From: CAWHQZ01 sp963831645
GTDB taxonomy: Bacteria > Pseudomonadota > Alphaproteobacteria > Rhizobiales > Aestuariivirgaceae
Length of the DNA stretch: 64,000 nucleotides
Assembly: GCA_963831645.1 (NCBI GenBank)
Contig: CAWHQZ010000017.1
Location: 558,001-622,000 of the forward strand
Reading direction: 5' to 3'
Position 1 is the stretch's first letter; every line of letters starts with the position of its first letter. This document shows, piece after piece, positions 51,937-63,101 of this stretch. Below the pieces are notes generated by a model. It saw only the letters and a program-made list of their open reading frames with translations, did no database searches and was not told the DNA's origin. The translations under genes and the position numbers were made by a program.

Positions 51937-54478
51937 ATGGACGAGGGCAGCGGCAGGCTAAGGCGGGCGGCGGGCAAGCTCACCCCGGAACTCCGCCGCG
52001 GCCAGCTGCTCGTTGCAATTCTGCTGGCGCTCCTTGCCCTGCTCATGGCGCTCTATCTCAGTCAGCGGCCAGGCGGCCAACTTTCCGGGTGGTCGCTGGT
52101 CGGCCTCACCGTGCTCGCGGCAACAGGCTTCTTTGCGCTGCTGGGAATGATCGCCGGCATCGTCCATGTGGGCAACACGCCGCGCCGGCAGGCATTTCTC
52201 CACGGCCTGGCGGATGCAGTCGATGATGCGTTCGTTGTCACCGACCGGCGGGGCCGGGTGGTGCAAGCCAATGAACGCTATCACGCGCTGCTGGCCGAGG
52301 CCGGGCTGAAAAGGGTGGTGGGGGTGGAAAATCTCTATGCCGGGCGCCCCGAAATTTCCGATCGGATCTACAGACTTGCGCAGGCCGCGCGCACGCGCGC
52401 CGCAGCCTATGAAGAGTTCAGGCTCGCTTCGGGTTCCGCGGCCGCAGGCGGGAAGGCGGATCGGTCGGTGTGGTACCGGGTTTCCGTTGCTCCGATAGCA
52501 GCGAGTCTCGGGCAGACCTATTCCCTGTGGCGCCTGACCGATGTGAGCGCAGACCGGCTGAAACAGGAGAACGCACTTTCCCGGCTGCAGTACATCATCG
52601 GCTATCTCGATCATGCGCCGGCAGGCTTTTTCTCGACCGAAGCGGACGGTCGCATCGCCTACCTCAACGCCACGCTCGCCGACTGGCTGGGCCTCGACCC
52701 CGAGGAAACCGTCAACGGCTCTCTGAAGCTCGAGGACATCGCCTCTGCGGATGGCCGGCAGCTGATTCTCGGAGTTGCTCCGGCGGCCGGGCAACAGCGC
52801 ACCGAAACCTTCGACCTCGAGCTTCGCGCCAAGAGTGGCCGCAAGGTGCCGGCGCGCATCATCCATCGCACGGATTTCAGCGAAGACGGCGAGGCCAGGC
52901 CCTCACGGTCGCTGGTGCTTCTGCGCAGGCCGGGCGAGACGGCCGAAAGCGCACCCCACATCGCCGAGCTGCAGCTTTCACGCCTGTTCAACAATGCCCC
53001 GATCGGTATCGCCCAGGTGGACCGCAGGGGTCTGCTTGTCAACGCCAACGTGGCGTTTCTGCGCCTGAGCCCCGGCGCCAGGCGCGGCTCACCCCTCAGC
53101 GCCATCGCTGCCGAGACGAGCCGCAAAACATTGATGGACACACTGGCCATGGCGCAGGGCGGCAACGGCGAGGTTCACACCGTGGACATAAGCCTCGCAG
53201 GAGAACCGCCGCGCTCGGCACAACTCTTCGTCCTGCGTTCCGAACATGCGCCCGCCGGCGCGGTGGAAACCACCGTCTATGCCGTCGAGACGACCGAGCA
53301 CCGGGCGCTCGAAGCGCAGCTGGGCCAAAGCCAGAAGATGGAGGTGATCGGCCAGCTGGCCGGCGGCGTCGCCCATGACTTCAACAATGTGCTGACCGCG
53401 ATCATCGGATTCTCGGATCTGCTGCTGGCGCGCCACAGGCCCGCCGACCCGGTGTTCGCCGACCTCATGAACATCAAGCAGAATGCCAATCGCGCCGCCA
53501 ATCTGGTGCGCCAGCTGCTGGCGTTTTCACGCCGTCAGAACTCTCAGGCCGGAAGTGCTGTCGCTCATCGACGCATTGTCGGACCTGGAGAATCTGCTCG
53601 GCCGGCTGCTCGGTGAAAAGATTGCGCTCAGAGTCAATCATGGGCGGGACGTCGGCCTGGTCAGGATCGACGTCAACCAGTTCGAGCAGGTGATCGTAAA
53701 CCTGGCGGTAAACGCCCGCGACGCAATGCCCGACGGCGGCACGCTGACGGTCAGGACGGCGAACGTTTCGAAAGGCAAATCGCGGACCATTCATGCGGGC
53801 CTCCTGCCGCCCGGGGAATATGTCGCCTGCGAGGTCGAAGACACCGGCACCGGCATGCCGGCGCATGTGGTGGAGAAAATCTACGAGCCGTTCTTCTCCA
53901 CAAAAGATGTCGGCAAGGGAACCGGGCTGGGCCTGTCGACTGTCTACGGCATCGTCAAGCAGACCGGCGGATTCATATTCTGCGACAGCACCGTCGGCAA
54001 AGGCACACGGTTCAGCATATACCTGCCGCGCCACTACCAGGTTGAGGAACGCGAGCAGTCAGGGGGAAAATCCGCAGACAGGGATGCGCGCAAGATCGAC
54101 CTCACGGGCAAGGGGACGATCCTGCTTGTCGAGGACGAAGATGCGGTGCGGGCGTTCGCATCGCGCGCACTCGCATCCCGCGGCTATCAGGTCCTCGAAG
54201 CCAATTCGGGCGAAACGGCCCTCGACCTCTATGCGGCCAACAGCAACCGCATCGATCTGGTTCTGTCCGACGTGGTCATGCCCGAGATGGATGGACCGAC
54301 GCTGCTCAAGGAACTGCGCCGCCGCGGGGCGACGACCAAGGTGGTATTCATTTCCGGCTACGCCGAGGATGCGTTCGAAAAGCATCTCGAAGGGCAGGCT
54401 GACTTCGCGTTCCTGCCGAAACCGTTCTCGCTGAAACAGCTGGCGGCCGCGGTAAAAGAGGCGATGGCGCCTGAATGA
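51937..54478 (+). CDS. cckA: Cell-cycle hybrid histidine kinase CckA, one frame break
   Basis: About 846 residues. Two membrane spans at about 25-70, PAS regions, dimerisation domain with GVAHDFNNVLTAI (His near residue 480), HATPase domain (VNLAVNARDAM, DTGTGMP, FFSTKDVGKGTGLGLS) and a C-terminal receiver (LLVEDEDAV, LVLSDVVMPEMDGP, KPF). One extra A at 53539-53540 splits the gene; without it the sequence reads SRRQTLRPEVLSLIDAL. CckA controls CtrA through ChpT and is essential in most relatives, so the break is probably a sequence error. Confidence 0.92.
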
Positions 54479-55827
54479 TGACGCTTCAAAACATGGCGGC
54501 GAGGCTGGCCGAGGAAAAGACGACCGCCGCCGCTCTGGTCGAAGAGGCCCTGGCGGCGATCCGCGATCCGGCCGGGGAGGGTTCGCGTGCCTTCATCACC
54601 GTGGACGAGGAGGGGGCGAGGGCCGCCGCTCGCCATATCGATGGGCTGCGCAGGCGTGGCCGCGCGCCCTCGCCCTGGGCAGGAATTCCCTTCGCGGTCA
54701 AGGACCTGTTCGACCTGGCCGGCGAAGTGACGACTGCAGGATCGGTCATTCTTCGAAACAGCGCTCCTGCCGGCGCCGATGCGGTGGCCATCGCGCGGCT
54801 GAAATCGGCTGGTCTCATCGTAATCGGCCGAACCAACATGACGGAGTTCGCCTATTCGGGCGTCGGGCTCAACCCTCATTACGGAACGCCTGCGGCGCCC
54901 TTCGAGCGCAGCAAGCGACGCATCCCGGGCGGATCCTCGTCGGGGGCAGCGGTTTCGGTCGCCGACGGCATGGTGGCGCTCGCCATCGGAACTGACACGG
55001 CGGGATCATGCAGAATCCCCGCGGCGTTCTGCGGCGTCGTCGGGTTCAAGCCGAGTGCCGGACAAATCTCCACGCAGGGCGCATATCCGCTTTCGACCAC
55101 ACTCGATTCGATCGGCCCATTCGCCCGCACGGTCGCCTCGGCGGCGCTCGGCGATGCGCTCATGGCAGGCGACTGGACGGGCGGCGTTGCGGCGCGTCGG
55201 CCGGAGACCCTGCGGCTCGGCATCCTGCGCAGCCTGGCCTTCGACGGCGTCGAGCAACCGGTGCAGACGGCGTTCGACGACGCCATGGCGCGCTTGGGCA
55301 AGACCGGCGCTAATCTCTCCGATGTTGTGTTCCCGGCGGTCACCGAACTGCCGACAATCAACGCCCGGGGCGGCATTACCGCGGTCGAGGCATTCGCGCA
55401 CCACAAGGCGCAAATCGAACGCGCCGGACAGGGCTACGATCCCCGAGTGAGAACGCGCATCCTTTCGGGGGCTGCGATCAGCGGGGAGGAATACCTCGCG
55501 ATCCTGCGCAGGCGAACCGAGCTGACCGGTGCGTTCCAAGACCTCATGCCGGGTCACGATGGCCTCATCATGCCGACATCGCCGCTGCTGCCGCCGGTCA
55601 TGTCGGCATTCCACAAGGATGAGGACTATGCGCGGCTCAACTTCCTCTGCCTCAGGAACACATTCATTGCCAGCTTTCTGAACGGCTGCGCGATTTCCAT
55701 CCCAATTCATGAGCGGGGCGAGGCGCCGGTCGGCCTGATGATCATGGCGCCTTGGGGCTCAGACCGTTCCGTGCTCGCGATCGCCGCGGCCCTGGAGGGG
55801 GTGCTCGAGGCGGTTCCGCTTCGGTAG
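54475..55827 (+). CDS. Amidase (amidase-signature family)
   Basis: 450 residues. Catalytic Lys in FAVKDLFDLAG, the Ser pair in IPGGSSSGAAVSVADG and GTDTAGSCRIPA, giving the Ser-cisSer-Lys triad. Starts at ATG 54475, overlapping the cckA stop. The substrate is unknown; not GatA-like in context. Confidence 0.9.
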   Translation: MMTLQNMAARLAEEKTTAAALVEEALAAIRDPAGEGSRAFITVDEEGARAAARHIDGLRRRGRAPSPWAGIPFAVKDLFDLAGEVTTAGSVILRNSAPAGADAVAIARLKSAGLIVIGRTNMTEFAYSGVGLNPHYGTPAAPFERSKRRIPGGSSSGAAVSVADGMVALAIGTDTAGSCRIPAAFCGVVGFKPSAGQISTQGAYPLSTTLDSIGPFARTVASAALGDALMAGDWTGGVAARRPETLRLGILRSLAFDGVEQPVQTAFDDAMARLGKTGANLSDVVFPAVTELPTINARGGITAVEAFAHHKAQIERAGQGYDPRVRTRILSGAAISGEEYLAILRRRTELTGAFQDLMPGHDGLIMPTSPLLPPVMSAFHKDEDYARLNFLCLRNTFIASFLNGCAISIPIHERGEAPVGLMIMAPWGSDRSVLAIAAALEGVLEAVPLR

Positions 55828-55845
55828 GGAAGAAGTTCCCCGTAT

Positions 55846-55860
55846 GTTCATAACATGTTC
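55846..55860. promoter_or_regulatory. LexA (SOS) box of recA
   Basis: GTTC-ATAACAT-GTTC, an exact match to the alphaproteobacterial LexA site GTTC-N7-GTTC, 145 bases before the recA ATG. Confidence 0.88.
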
Positions 55861-56004
55861 CCAAAGCTCTGGCACTAATGAGTTCAATTCATGCACTTTT
55901 GATTTCCCTTGCGCTGAGAACAAAACAAGTACATAGTGGGATCAGGCAACAGCGCCGGCGGCAGTTTGCACCGCACCGATCACTATGAAATAAGGAGTGG
56001 GAAC

Positions 56005-57078
56005 ATGGGGCAGGCCAACCTCAAAATCGTCGAAAACATCCTGATGGACAAGAACAAGGCGCTCGATGCCGCGCTTAGCCAGATCGAGAAGGCATTCGGC
56101 AAGGGCTCGATCATGAAGCTCGGATCGGATGCGATCGCCGAAATCGAGGCCATCTCCACGGGATCGCTGGGTCTCGATATCGCTCTCGGCATCGGCGGGC
56201 TGCCGCGCGGCCGGGTGGTCGAGATCTATGGTCCCGAATCGTCGGGCAAGACGACCCTCGCTTTGCAGGTCATCGCCGAGGCGCAGAAGCGAAACGGCAT
56301 TTGCGCATTTATCGACGCGGAACATGCACTTGATCCCGCCTATGCCAGGAAACTCGGCGTCGATATCGACGATCTCCTGATCTCGCAGCCCGACACGGGC
56401 GAGCAGGCGCTCGAGATCGCCGACACGCTGGTCCGCTCCGGGGCCATCGAGGTTCTGGTCATCGATTCCGTCGCGGCGCTGACGCCGCGAGCCGAGATCG
56501 AAGGCGAAATGGGCGATTCACTTCCCGGCATGCAGGCACGCCTCATGAGCCAGGCGCTGCGCAAGCTCACCGCGTCGATCTCGCGCACCCAGTGCATGGT
56601 CGTGTTCATCAATCAGATACGCATGAAGATCGGGGTAATGTTCGGCTCGCCCGAGACCACTACCGGGGGCAATGCGCTCAAGTTCTACGCCTCGGTCAGG
56701 CTCGACATCCGGCGTATCGGCCAGATCAAGGACCGCGATGAGGTGGTCGGCAACCAGACCCGCGTGAAAGTCGTCAAGAACAAGGTGGCGCCGCCGTTCA
56801 AGCAGGTGGAGTTCGATATTATGTATGGCGAAGGCATATCGAAAACGGGCGAGTTGCTCGATCTCGGCTCGACAGCGGGAATCATCGAGAAATCCGGCGC
56901 CTGGTTTTCCTACGGCGGCGAGCGCATCGGGCAAGGGCGCGAGAACGCCAAGAACTTTCTCAAGGAGCATCAGGACGTTGCCCGGGCAATCGAACAGAAG
57001 ATCAGGGCCAATGCAGGGCTGATCGCCGCGAAGATCACCCATGCCGCGAGCGATGAGCCCGGCGAGGCAGCGGAATAA
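56005..57078 (+). CDS. recA: Recombinase RecA
   Basis: 357 residues. Start at ATG 56005 behind AAGGAGTGGG; earlier in-frame sequence lacks support. Walker A GPESSGKTTLALQ, VIDSVAALTPRAEIEGEMGD, loop L1 MSQALRKLTASISRTQCMV, NQIRMKIGVMFGSPETTTGGNAL. Central in homologous recombination and LexA cleavage. Preceded by a LexA box and followed by a strong terminator. Confidence 0.98.
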   Translation: MGQANLKIVENILMDKNKALDAALSQIEKAFGKGSIMKLGSDAIAEIEAISTGSLGLDIALGIGGLPRGRVVEIYGPESSGKTTLALQVIAEAQKRNGICAFIDAEHALDPAYARKLGVDIDDLLISQPDTGEQALEIADTLVRSGAIEVLVIDSVAALTPRAEIEGEMGDSLPGMQARLMSQALRKLTASISRTQCMVVFINQIRMKIGVMFGSPETTTGGNALKFYASVRLDIRRIGQIKDRDEVVGNQTRVKVVKNKVAPPFKQVEFDIMYGEGISKTGELLDLGSTAGIIEKSGAWFSYGGERIGQGRENAKNFLKEHQDVARAIEQKIRANAGLIAAKITHAASDEPGEAAE

Positions 57079-57207
57079 GGCCGTAATCGGCGGCGCGAGT
57101 ACGCGGGCGGCCTGAGGTCAGCGCAACCCCGCGCTTTTCGACACCCACGAACTTTCCCGGCCCATCCCCCTCGGGGCCGGTCCGGTGTGCGCCCCCACAC
57201 CGCAGGA

Positions 57208-57238
57208 GCGCCCTCCTCGCCCGGGGAGGGCGCTTTTT
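57208..57238 (+). terminator. Rho-independent terminator after recA
   Basis: GCGCCCTCC (57208-57216) pairs with GGAGGGCGC (57225-57233), followed by TTTTT. Textbook form, 130 bases after the recA stop. Confidence 0.92.
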
Positions 57239-57365
57239 CTTCTGAAGGCGTATACATTCCGCCGCTGAATCCGGTGTGTTTCACCGCCAACGCGCCAGAT
57301 TCAATTTGCTGTATATGGCGAACGCAATCACCCTCAGGCATCCCCCCGCGAAGAAGCTCCACCTC

Positions 57366-60033
57366 ATGTCCGGCCTAAATGAAATCCGCTCGACGTTCCT
57401 CGACTATTTTCGCAAGCACGGGCACGAGATCGTTGCCTCCTCGCCGCTGGTGCCGCGCAACGATCCGACGCTGATGTTCACCAACTCCGGCATGGTGCAG
57501 TTCAAGAATGTATTCACCGGACTCGAGAAACGGAGCTACCGGCGCGCGGTGAGCGCGCAGAAGTGCGTGCGCGCCGGGGGCAAGCACAACGACCTCGACA
57601 ACGTCGGCTACACGGCCCGGCACCACACTTTCTTCGAGATGCTCGGCAACTTCTCGTTCGGCGACTACTTCAAGGACGTGGCGATCGAGTTTGCCTGGGA
57701 CCTCGTGACCAGGGAGTTCGGCCTTCCCAGGGACCGGCTGATGACCACCGTCTATGCCGCCGACGACGACGCGTTCATGCTGTGGAAGAAGATTGCCGGT
57801 CTCCCTGACCACAGAATTGTTCGGATTCCGACCGCCGACAACTTCTGGGCCATGGGCGAAACAGGGCCCTGCGGACCGTGCTCGGAGATATTCTATGACC
57901 ACGGCGAGGACGTCGCAGGCGGGCCGCCAGGCTCCGGCGATGCCGAGGGCGATCGCTTCATCGAAATCTGGAACCTCGTGTTCATGCAATACGAGCAGGT
58001 CAGCAAGGAAGAGCGGGTGAACCTGCCGCGACCATCCATCGACACCGGCATGGGACTGGAGCGCATGGCGGCGGTCCTGCAGGGCACCCATGACAATTAT
58101 GAAACCGATCTGTTCAGGTCGCTGATCCGTTCCATCGAGGAGGAAAGCGGAGTTCAAGCCCGATGGAGCCAACCGCGCATCCAGGCGGGTGATCGCCGAT
58201 CACCTGCGCGCCGTATCGTTTCTCGTCGCCGATGGGGTGTTGCCGGCCAACGAGGGGCGCGGCTACGTGCTGCGCCGGATCATGCGCCGGGCGATGCGCC
58301 ATGCCGAGCTGCTGGGGGCACGCGAGCCGCTGATGTGGCGGCTCGTGCCCGCGCTGGTCCGCGAGATGGGCGCGCAATACCCCGAACTTCATCGCGCCCA
58401 AGGGCTCATCGAAGAAACCCTGAAACTTGAAGAAACACGGTTCCGCAAGACGCTCGAGCGTGGCCTGCGTATGCTCGAGGAGGAAAGCTCCGCGCTCCGG
58501 CGTGGCGACAGGCTGGCGGGTGCGGTCGCTTTCAAACTCTACGATACCTATGGCTTTCCGCTCGACCTGACCCAAGACGCACTGAAACCGCGCGGCATCA
58601 GCGTCGACACCGCCGGCTTTGCCGGCGAAATGGAGCGGCAGCGGTCCGAAGCCAGAGCGGCGTGGAAAGGCTCCGGTGAAGCAGAGACCGAGGGCTTCTG
58701 GTTCGATATTCGGGAAAAGGCCGGCGCCTCGGAGTTCCTGGGATATGACACCGAAACCGCCGAAGCGCAGGTCAAGGCGATCGTCAGCGGCGGCAAGGAA
58801 GTCGCCGGTCTCAACGCCGGCGAAACAGGTGTGGTGGTCGTGAACCAGACGCCGTTCTATGGTGAGGCGGGGGGCCAGGTGGGAGACCGTGGCGTCATGC
58901 GCACCGCGGAGGGAGTGCTGTTCCGGGTGCTCGACACCCAGAGGAAGCTCGGTGACCTCATCGTTCATATCGGCCGACTGGAGAAGGGCACGCTCGCAGC
59001 GGGCGACGCGGTCGAGCTCAACGTCGATCATGAGCGCCGCAGCGGCAACCGCATTCACCACTCGGCGACGCATCTCCTGCATGAGGCGCTGCGGCAGGTG
59101 CTGGGCCGCCACGTGGTCCAGAAAGGATCGCTCGTGGAGCCGGACCGCCTGCGTTTCGATTTCGCCCATCCCAAAAGCATGAGCCCGGAGGAGATCGGCC
59201 GCGCCGAAGCCATCGCCAATGCCGTCATCCTGCAGAACGAACCGGTGATCACCCGCCTGATGTCGGTCGATGCGGCGGTGGCCGAAGGAGCGATGGCGCT
59301 GTTCGGTGAAAAATACGGCGAGGAAGTGCGGGTCGTGGCGATGGGCAGTCAGCCGGAGGGCGATCCGAACAAACCGGTCTACTCGCTGGAGCTGTGCGGC
59401 GGCACGCACGTCGCGCGCACCGGTGGCATCGGCCTCGTCAAGGTGACCGCCGAGAGCGCATCGGCAGCCGGCGTACGCCGCATCGAGGCGCTGGCCGGGG
59501 AGGCGGCGCGCCTCCATCTCGACGCCCAGGATCGGCGAATTGCCGCCGCAGCCGCCCTGCTGAGGTCGGGACCGGACGAAGTCGTCGAGCGCGTCGCCGC
59601 CCTGATCGAGGACCGCAAGCGACTGGAACGCGAACTTTCCGAGGCGCGACGGCAATTGGCGATGGGCCGTGGCTGGAACGCACCGGCGGCCGACATCTCC
59701 GAGGTGGCGGGTGTCAAATTCATCGGCCGCGTGGTCGAAGGCGTGGAGCCCAAGGACCTCAAGTCGCTCGCCGATGAGGGCAAGAAGACAGTGGGATCGG
59801 GAATCGTGACGCTGGTCGCCGTGTCGGGCGACGGCAAGGGCGCAGTGGTCGTGGCGGTGACCGACGATCTCACCAAGCGTTTCAACGCCATTGATCTGGT
59901 GCGCGCGGGCTCGGCGGCCCTCGGCGGCAAGGGTGGGGGCGGCAGGCCCGACATGGCCCAGGCGGGCGGGCCCAAAGGCGCCAATGCGGATGCCGCCGTG
60001 GAAGCGGTGAGGAGGGCCGTGGCAGGCGCCTGA
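57366..60033 (+). CDS. alaS: Alanyl-tRNA synthetase, one frame break
   Basis: About 888 residues, normal for AlaRS. Begins SGLNEIRSTFLDYFRKHGHE with class II motifs (TARHHTFFEMLGNFSFGDYF, GMGLERMAAVLQG), the editing domain His motif (HHSATHLLHEALRQVLG), LCGGTHVARTG, and a C-terminal part ending in GGRPDMAQAGG. One extra base near 58154 splits it; removal joins SGVKPDGANRASRRVIADHLR. As alaS is essential, the break is very probably an error in the sequence. Confidence 0.95.
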
Positions 60034-60035
60034 GC

Positions 60036-61217
60036 ATGCCAGAGGCGGAATCCTCCAAGACGCTTCGCCGAAGGGTTTTCGATCTCCTCGAAAGCGGCCG
60101 TCGCGGCAGCCGCGCGGCGAGCCTGATCGATGCCGGTCTGCTCCTGCTCATCATCGCCAACGTCGCAGTTGCGGTGCTGGACACGGTCGCCTCGATTCAC
60201 GCCCGCGCGGGCGACCAGTTCCAGTTGTTCGACCGCCTGTGTGTCGCCTTATTTGCGCTCGAATACGCGCTGCGCATCTGGACGGCTCCGGAGCACGCAG
60301 TGTTCCGCGCGCTGCGGCCGACGGCGAGCCGGATGAAACTCGCAGCCACGCCGATGATGGTCATCGATCTCATCGCGCTTTTGCCGTTTGCGCTCGAGCT
60401 CCTGGTGGGATCGGATCTCGCGGTGATCCGGGTGGTGCGCGTCATCCGCTTTTTGCGCCTGACCCGCTACTCGCCCGCGCTGGCGACGCTGGGCAGAGTT
60501 CTGGCTACCAACTGGCGGGCGTTGGCGGGCAGCGCCGTGCTGTTCGCCGGCCTGCTCCTCGCTTCGTCAGTTCTCATGTACTTCGCCGAAGGCCGTCTTC
60601 AGCCCGAGGCGCTCGGAGATGTGCCGAAAGCCATGTGGTGGGCGGTCGTGACCCTATCGACCGTCGGCTACGGCGACGTATTGCCCATCACTGTGATCGG
60701 CAAAGTGATCGCCGGCTTCACCATGGTCGTCGGCATCATGTTTTTCGCCGTTCCGGTGGGCATCATCGCCACCGGCTTTCTGCAGGAGATCCAGCGACAT
60801 GATTTCGTCGTGAGCTTCGGCATGGTGGCCCGGGTGCCTCTGTTTGCCAGTCTCGACGCACCGATGATCGCCCAACTCGTGGGCCTGCTCATCGCCAGAA
60901 GAGTTGCGGCAGGGGCGGTCATCGTCAACAAGGGTGATGAAGCAGACGGGATGTATTTCATCGCTTCGGGCGAAGTCGAGGTTGATGTCCCCACTGGACC
61001 GGTACGGCTCGGCGAAGGCGATTTCTTCGGCGAAATCGCCCTGATCCAGCCGGGAGCCCGCCGGACCGCTACGGTCACGACGGTGCGGCCAACCGAATTG
61101 CTGGTGCTCGATGTCCAGGGATTTCATCGGCTGATGGCCCGCAGCCCGCAACTGGTCGAGGCGGTGAAAGAGGTGGCAAATCAGCGCCTCAGAGCGCTCG
61201 AGGAATTTGCAAGGTAG
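60036..61217 (+). CDS. Voltage-gated-like K+ channel with cyclic-nucleotide-binding domain
   Basis: 393 residues. Six membrane spans, an S4-like IRVVRVIRFLRLTRYSP with regularly spaced Arg, the selectivity filter TVGYGD at about residues 208-213, and a C-terminal cyclic-nucleotide-binding fold (DEADGMYFIASGEVEV, LGEGDFFGEIALIQPGARRTATV) with the conserved GE and RTA phosphate contacts. This is the layout of the rhizobial MlotiK1-type channel. Starts two bases after alaS. Confidence 0.9.
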   Translation: MPEAESSKTLRRRVFDLLESGRRGSRAASLIDAGLLLLIIANVAVAVLDTVASIHARAGDQFQLFDRLCVALFALEYALRIWTAPEHAVFRALRPTASRMKLAATPMMVIDLIALLPFALELLVGSDLAVIRVVRVIRFLRLTRYSPALATLGRVLATNWRALAGSAVLFAGLLLASSVLMYFAEGRLQPEALGDVPKAMWWAVVTLSTVGYGDVLPITVIGKVIAGFTMVVGIMFFAVPVGIIATGFLQEIQRHDFVVSFGMVARVPLFASLDAPMIAQLVGLLIARRVAAGAVIVNKGDEADGMYFIASGEVEVDVPTGPVRLGEGDFFGEIALIQPGARRTATVTTVRPTELLVLDVQGFHRLMARSPQLVEAVKEVANQRLRALEEFAR

Positions 61218-61231
61218 AACAACCGCTCATA

Positions 61232-61705
61232 TCAAGTGTCGTGGTCGGGATGCTGGAGGCTCTTCAGCTTCGCCATGCGCTCGGGAGGAATATCGTCTTC
61301 CGTCGCCGTTTCCGGGAGAAGGTGCAGCTCGGCAAACCACGGCAGGCGCGACTCCGTGCCGAATTGCTCGCCGGGCCTGACGCGCGCCGGCTCGTCGAGC
61401 GAGCCAATCGAGACATCCATTTCATCGCCATCGAGGTCGCGGCAGGAAAGGGGTGTGCCGCAATCGCGGCAAAATCCCCGCTCGACGAGTCGTGAGCTCT
61501 TGAACACACCGGGCTCGCCGCGCGTCCAGTCGAAGTCGGCCAGCTTCACGACGCAGAGAGGAGCAAAAAACGATCCGAAGGCCTTCTGACACATGCGGCA
61601 ATGGCAAATGGAGGACCGTACCGGGTGAACATAAAGCGCATAGCGCACCTTGCCGCACTGGCATCCTCCGGTCAAAACGGCCCGACGCTTCCTCTCAGCC
61701 ACCAT
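61232..61705 (-). CDS. GFA-family (CENP-V/GFA) protein
   Basis: 157 residues. Zinc-binding cysteines in GGCQCGKVRYAL, CHCRMCQKAFG and GFCRDCGTPL, the standard GFA pattern. Often annotated glutathione-dependent formaldehyde-activating, though many members have other roles. Convergent with the K+ channel gene. Confidence 0.88.
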   Translation of the reverse strand: MVAERKRRAVLTGGCQCGKVRYALYVHPVRSSICHCRMCQKAFGSFFAPLCVVKLADFDWTRGEPGVFKSSRLVERGFCRDCGTPLSCRDLDGDEMDVSIGSLDEPARVRPGEQFGTESRLPWFAELHLLPETATEDDIPPERMAKLKSLQHPDHDT

Positions 61706-61716
61706 CGTCCCTTACC

Positions 61717-62934
61717 TCACGAATTCGACATCGCCCGACGCAGGTTGCCGTCGACCTTGTCCAGAAAACCTTCCGTCGACAGCCATCCCTGGGTCGGTCC
61801 CACCAGGACCGCCAGATCCTTGGTCATTGCGCCTTGCTCGACCGTCGCGACGGTGACCGACTCCAGCTTGGCGGCGAAGTCCTTGAGAGCCTGATTGTCG
61901 TCGAGCTTCGCACGGTGGGCAAGTCCACGCGCCCAGGCAAAAATCGACGCGGTGGAGTTGGTGGAAGTCTCCTTGCCTTCCTGGTAGAGCCGGAAATGGC
62001 GGGTGACCGTGCCGTGTGCAGCTTCGGCCTCGACGATCTTGCCGTCCGGGGTCATGAGGACGCTGGTCATTAGACCGAGTGAACCGAAGCCCTGGGCAAC
62101 CAGATCGGACTGGACATCGCCGTCATAGTTCTTGCACGCCCATACGTAGCCGCCGGTCCACTTCATGGCCGAAGCCACGAGATCGTCGATGAGGCGATGC
62201 TCGTAAACGAGACCGCGCTCGGTGAACTCGGACCTGAACTCGGCGTCGAATATCTCCTGAAAGATATCCTTGAAGCGGCCGTCGTAGGATTTGAGAATGG
62301 TGTTCTTGGTGGACAGATACACCGGATAGCCGCGGTTCAGGCCGTAGTTGAAGGACGCGCGGGCGAAGTCGCGGATCGACTCGTCGAGGTTGTACATGGC
62401 GAGCGCCACGCCGGCACCCGGGAAGCTGAAGACCTCATGCTCAATGGTTCGGCCGTCCTCTCCGATAAACCTGATCGACAGGGAGCCCGGGCCCGGTATC
62501 TTGAAATCGGTGGCGCGATACTGATCGCCGAATGCGTGGCGGCCGATGATGATGGGCTTGGTCCAGCCGGGCACGAGGCGCGGAATGTTGGAGCAGATGA
62601 TCGGCTCGCGAAAGATCACTCCGCCCAGGATGTTGCGGATGGTGCCGTTCGGCGACTTCCACATCTGCTTGAGCTTGAACTCCTTCACGCGCGCCTCGTC
62701 GGGAGTGATGGTGGCGCACTTGATTCCGACGCCGTGCTGCTTGATGGCGTTGGCGGCATCGATGGTCACCTGATCGGCGGTGCGATCGCGATTTTCGATG
62801 CCGAGGTCGAAGTAGCGCAGGTCGACATCGAGATAGGGGTGAATGAGCTTGGTCTTGATGAGGTGCCAGATGATGCGGGTCATTTCGTCGCCGTCGAGCT
62901 CGACCACGGGATTTGCAACCTCGATCTTGGCCAT
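61717..62934 (-). CDS. icd: NADP-dependent isocitrate dehydrogenase
   Basis: 405 residues, eukaryote-like type as in most alphaproteobacteria. Begins AKIEVANPVVELDGDEMTRI, with KSPNGTIRNILGG (substrate), DVQSDLVAQGFGSLGLM (metal Asp), and EAAHGTVTRHFRLYQ (cofactor). TCA-cycle enzyme making 2-oxoglutarate and NADPH. Intact. Confidence 0.97.
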   Translation of the reverse strand: MAKIEVANPVVELDGDEMTRIIWHLIKTKLIHPYLDVDLRYFDLGIENRDRTADQVTIDAANAIKQHGVGIKCATITPDEARVKEFKLKQMWKSPNGTIRNILGGVIFREPIICSNIPRLVPGWTKPIIIGRHAFGDQYRATDFKIPGPGSLSIRFIGEDGRTIEHEVFSFPGAGVALAMYNLDESIRDFARASFNYGLNRGYPVYLSTKNTILKSYDGRFKDIFQEIFDAEFRSEFTERGLVYEHRLIDDLVASAMKWTGGYVWACKNYDGDVQSDLVAQGFGSLGLMTSVLMTPDGKIVEAEAAHGTVTRHFRLYQEGKETSTNSTASIFAWARGLAHRAKLDDNQALKDFAAKLESVTVATVEQGAMTKDLAVLVGPTQGWLSTEGFLDKVDGNLRRAMSNS

Positions 62935-63101
62935 TGAGCTGACTTCCCCCTCGCCCTTCCGGTTCGCCGCTGGACAGGCCGCGGTCTATAGCAACCGCAT
63001 TACGCTCGGGCAAACAGACGGCGAGAGGGGATTGGCCAGTGCATTTTCCGGCGACGAGCCCTTGCCGGAGAGTTTGCGGTTCCGCTATCGAGAGCGACCG
63101 C

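Noticed and set aside
58140..58190. Programmed frameshift in alaS
   Set aside because: No slippery heptamer with a following structure is seen, and the break is one of many single-base gains. An error is simpler.
58114..59655. 513-residue minus-strand frame
   Set aside because: Antisense to alaS editing and C-terminal domains; composition matches a shadow.
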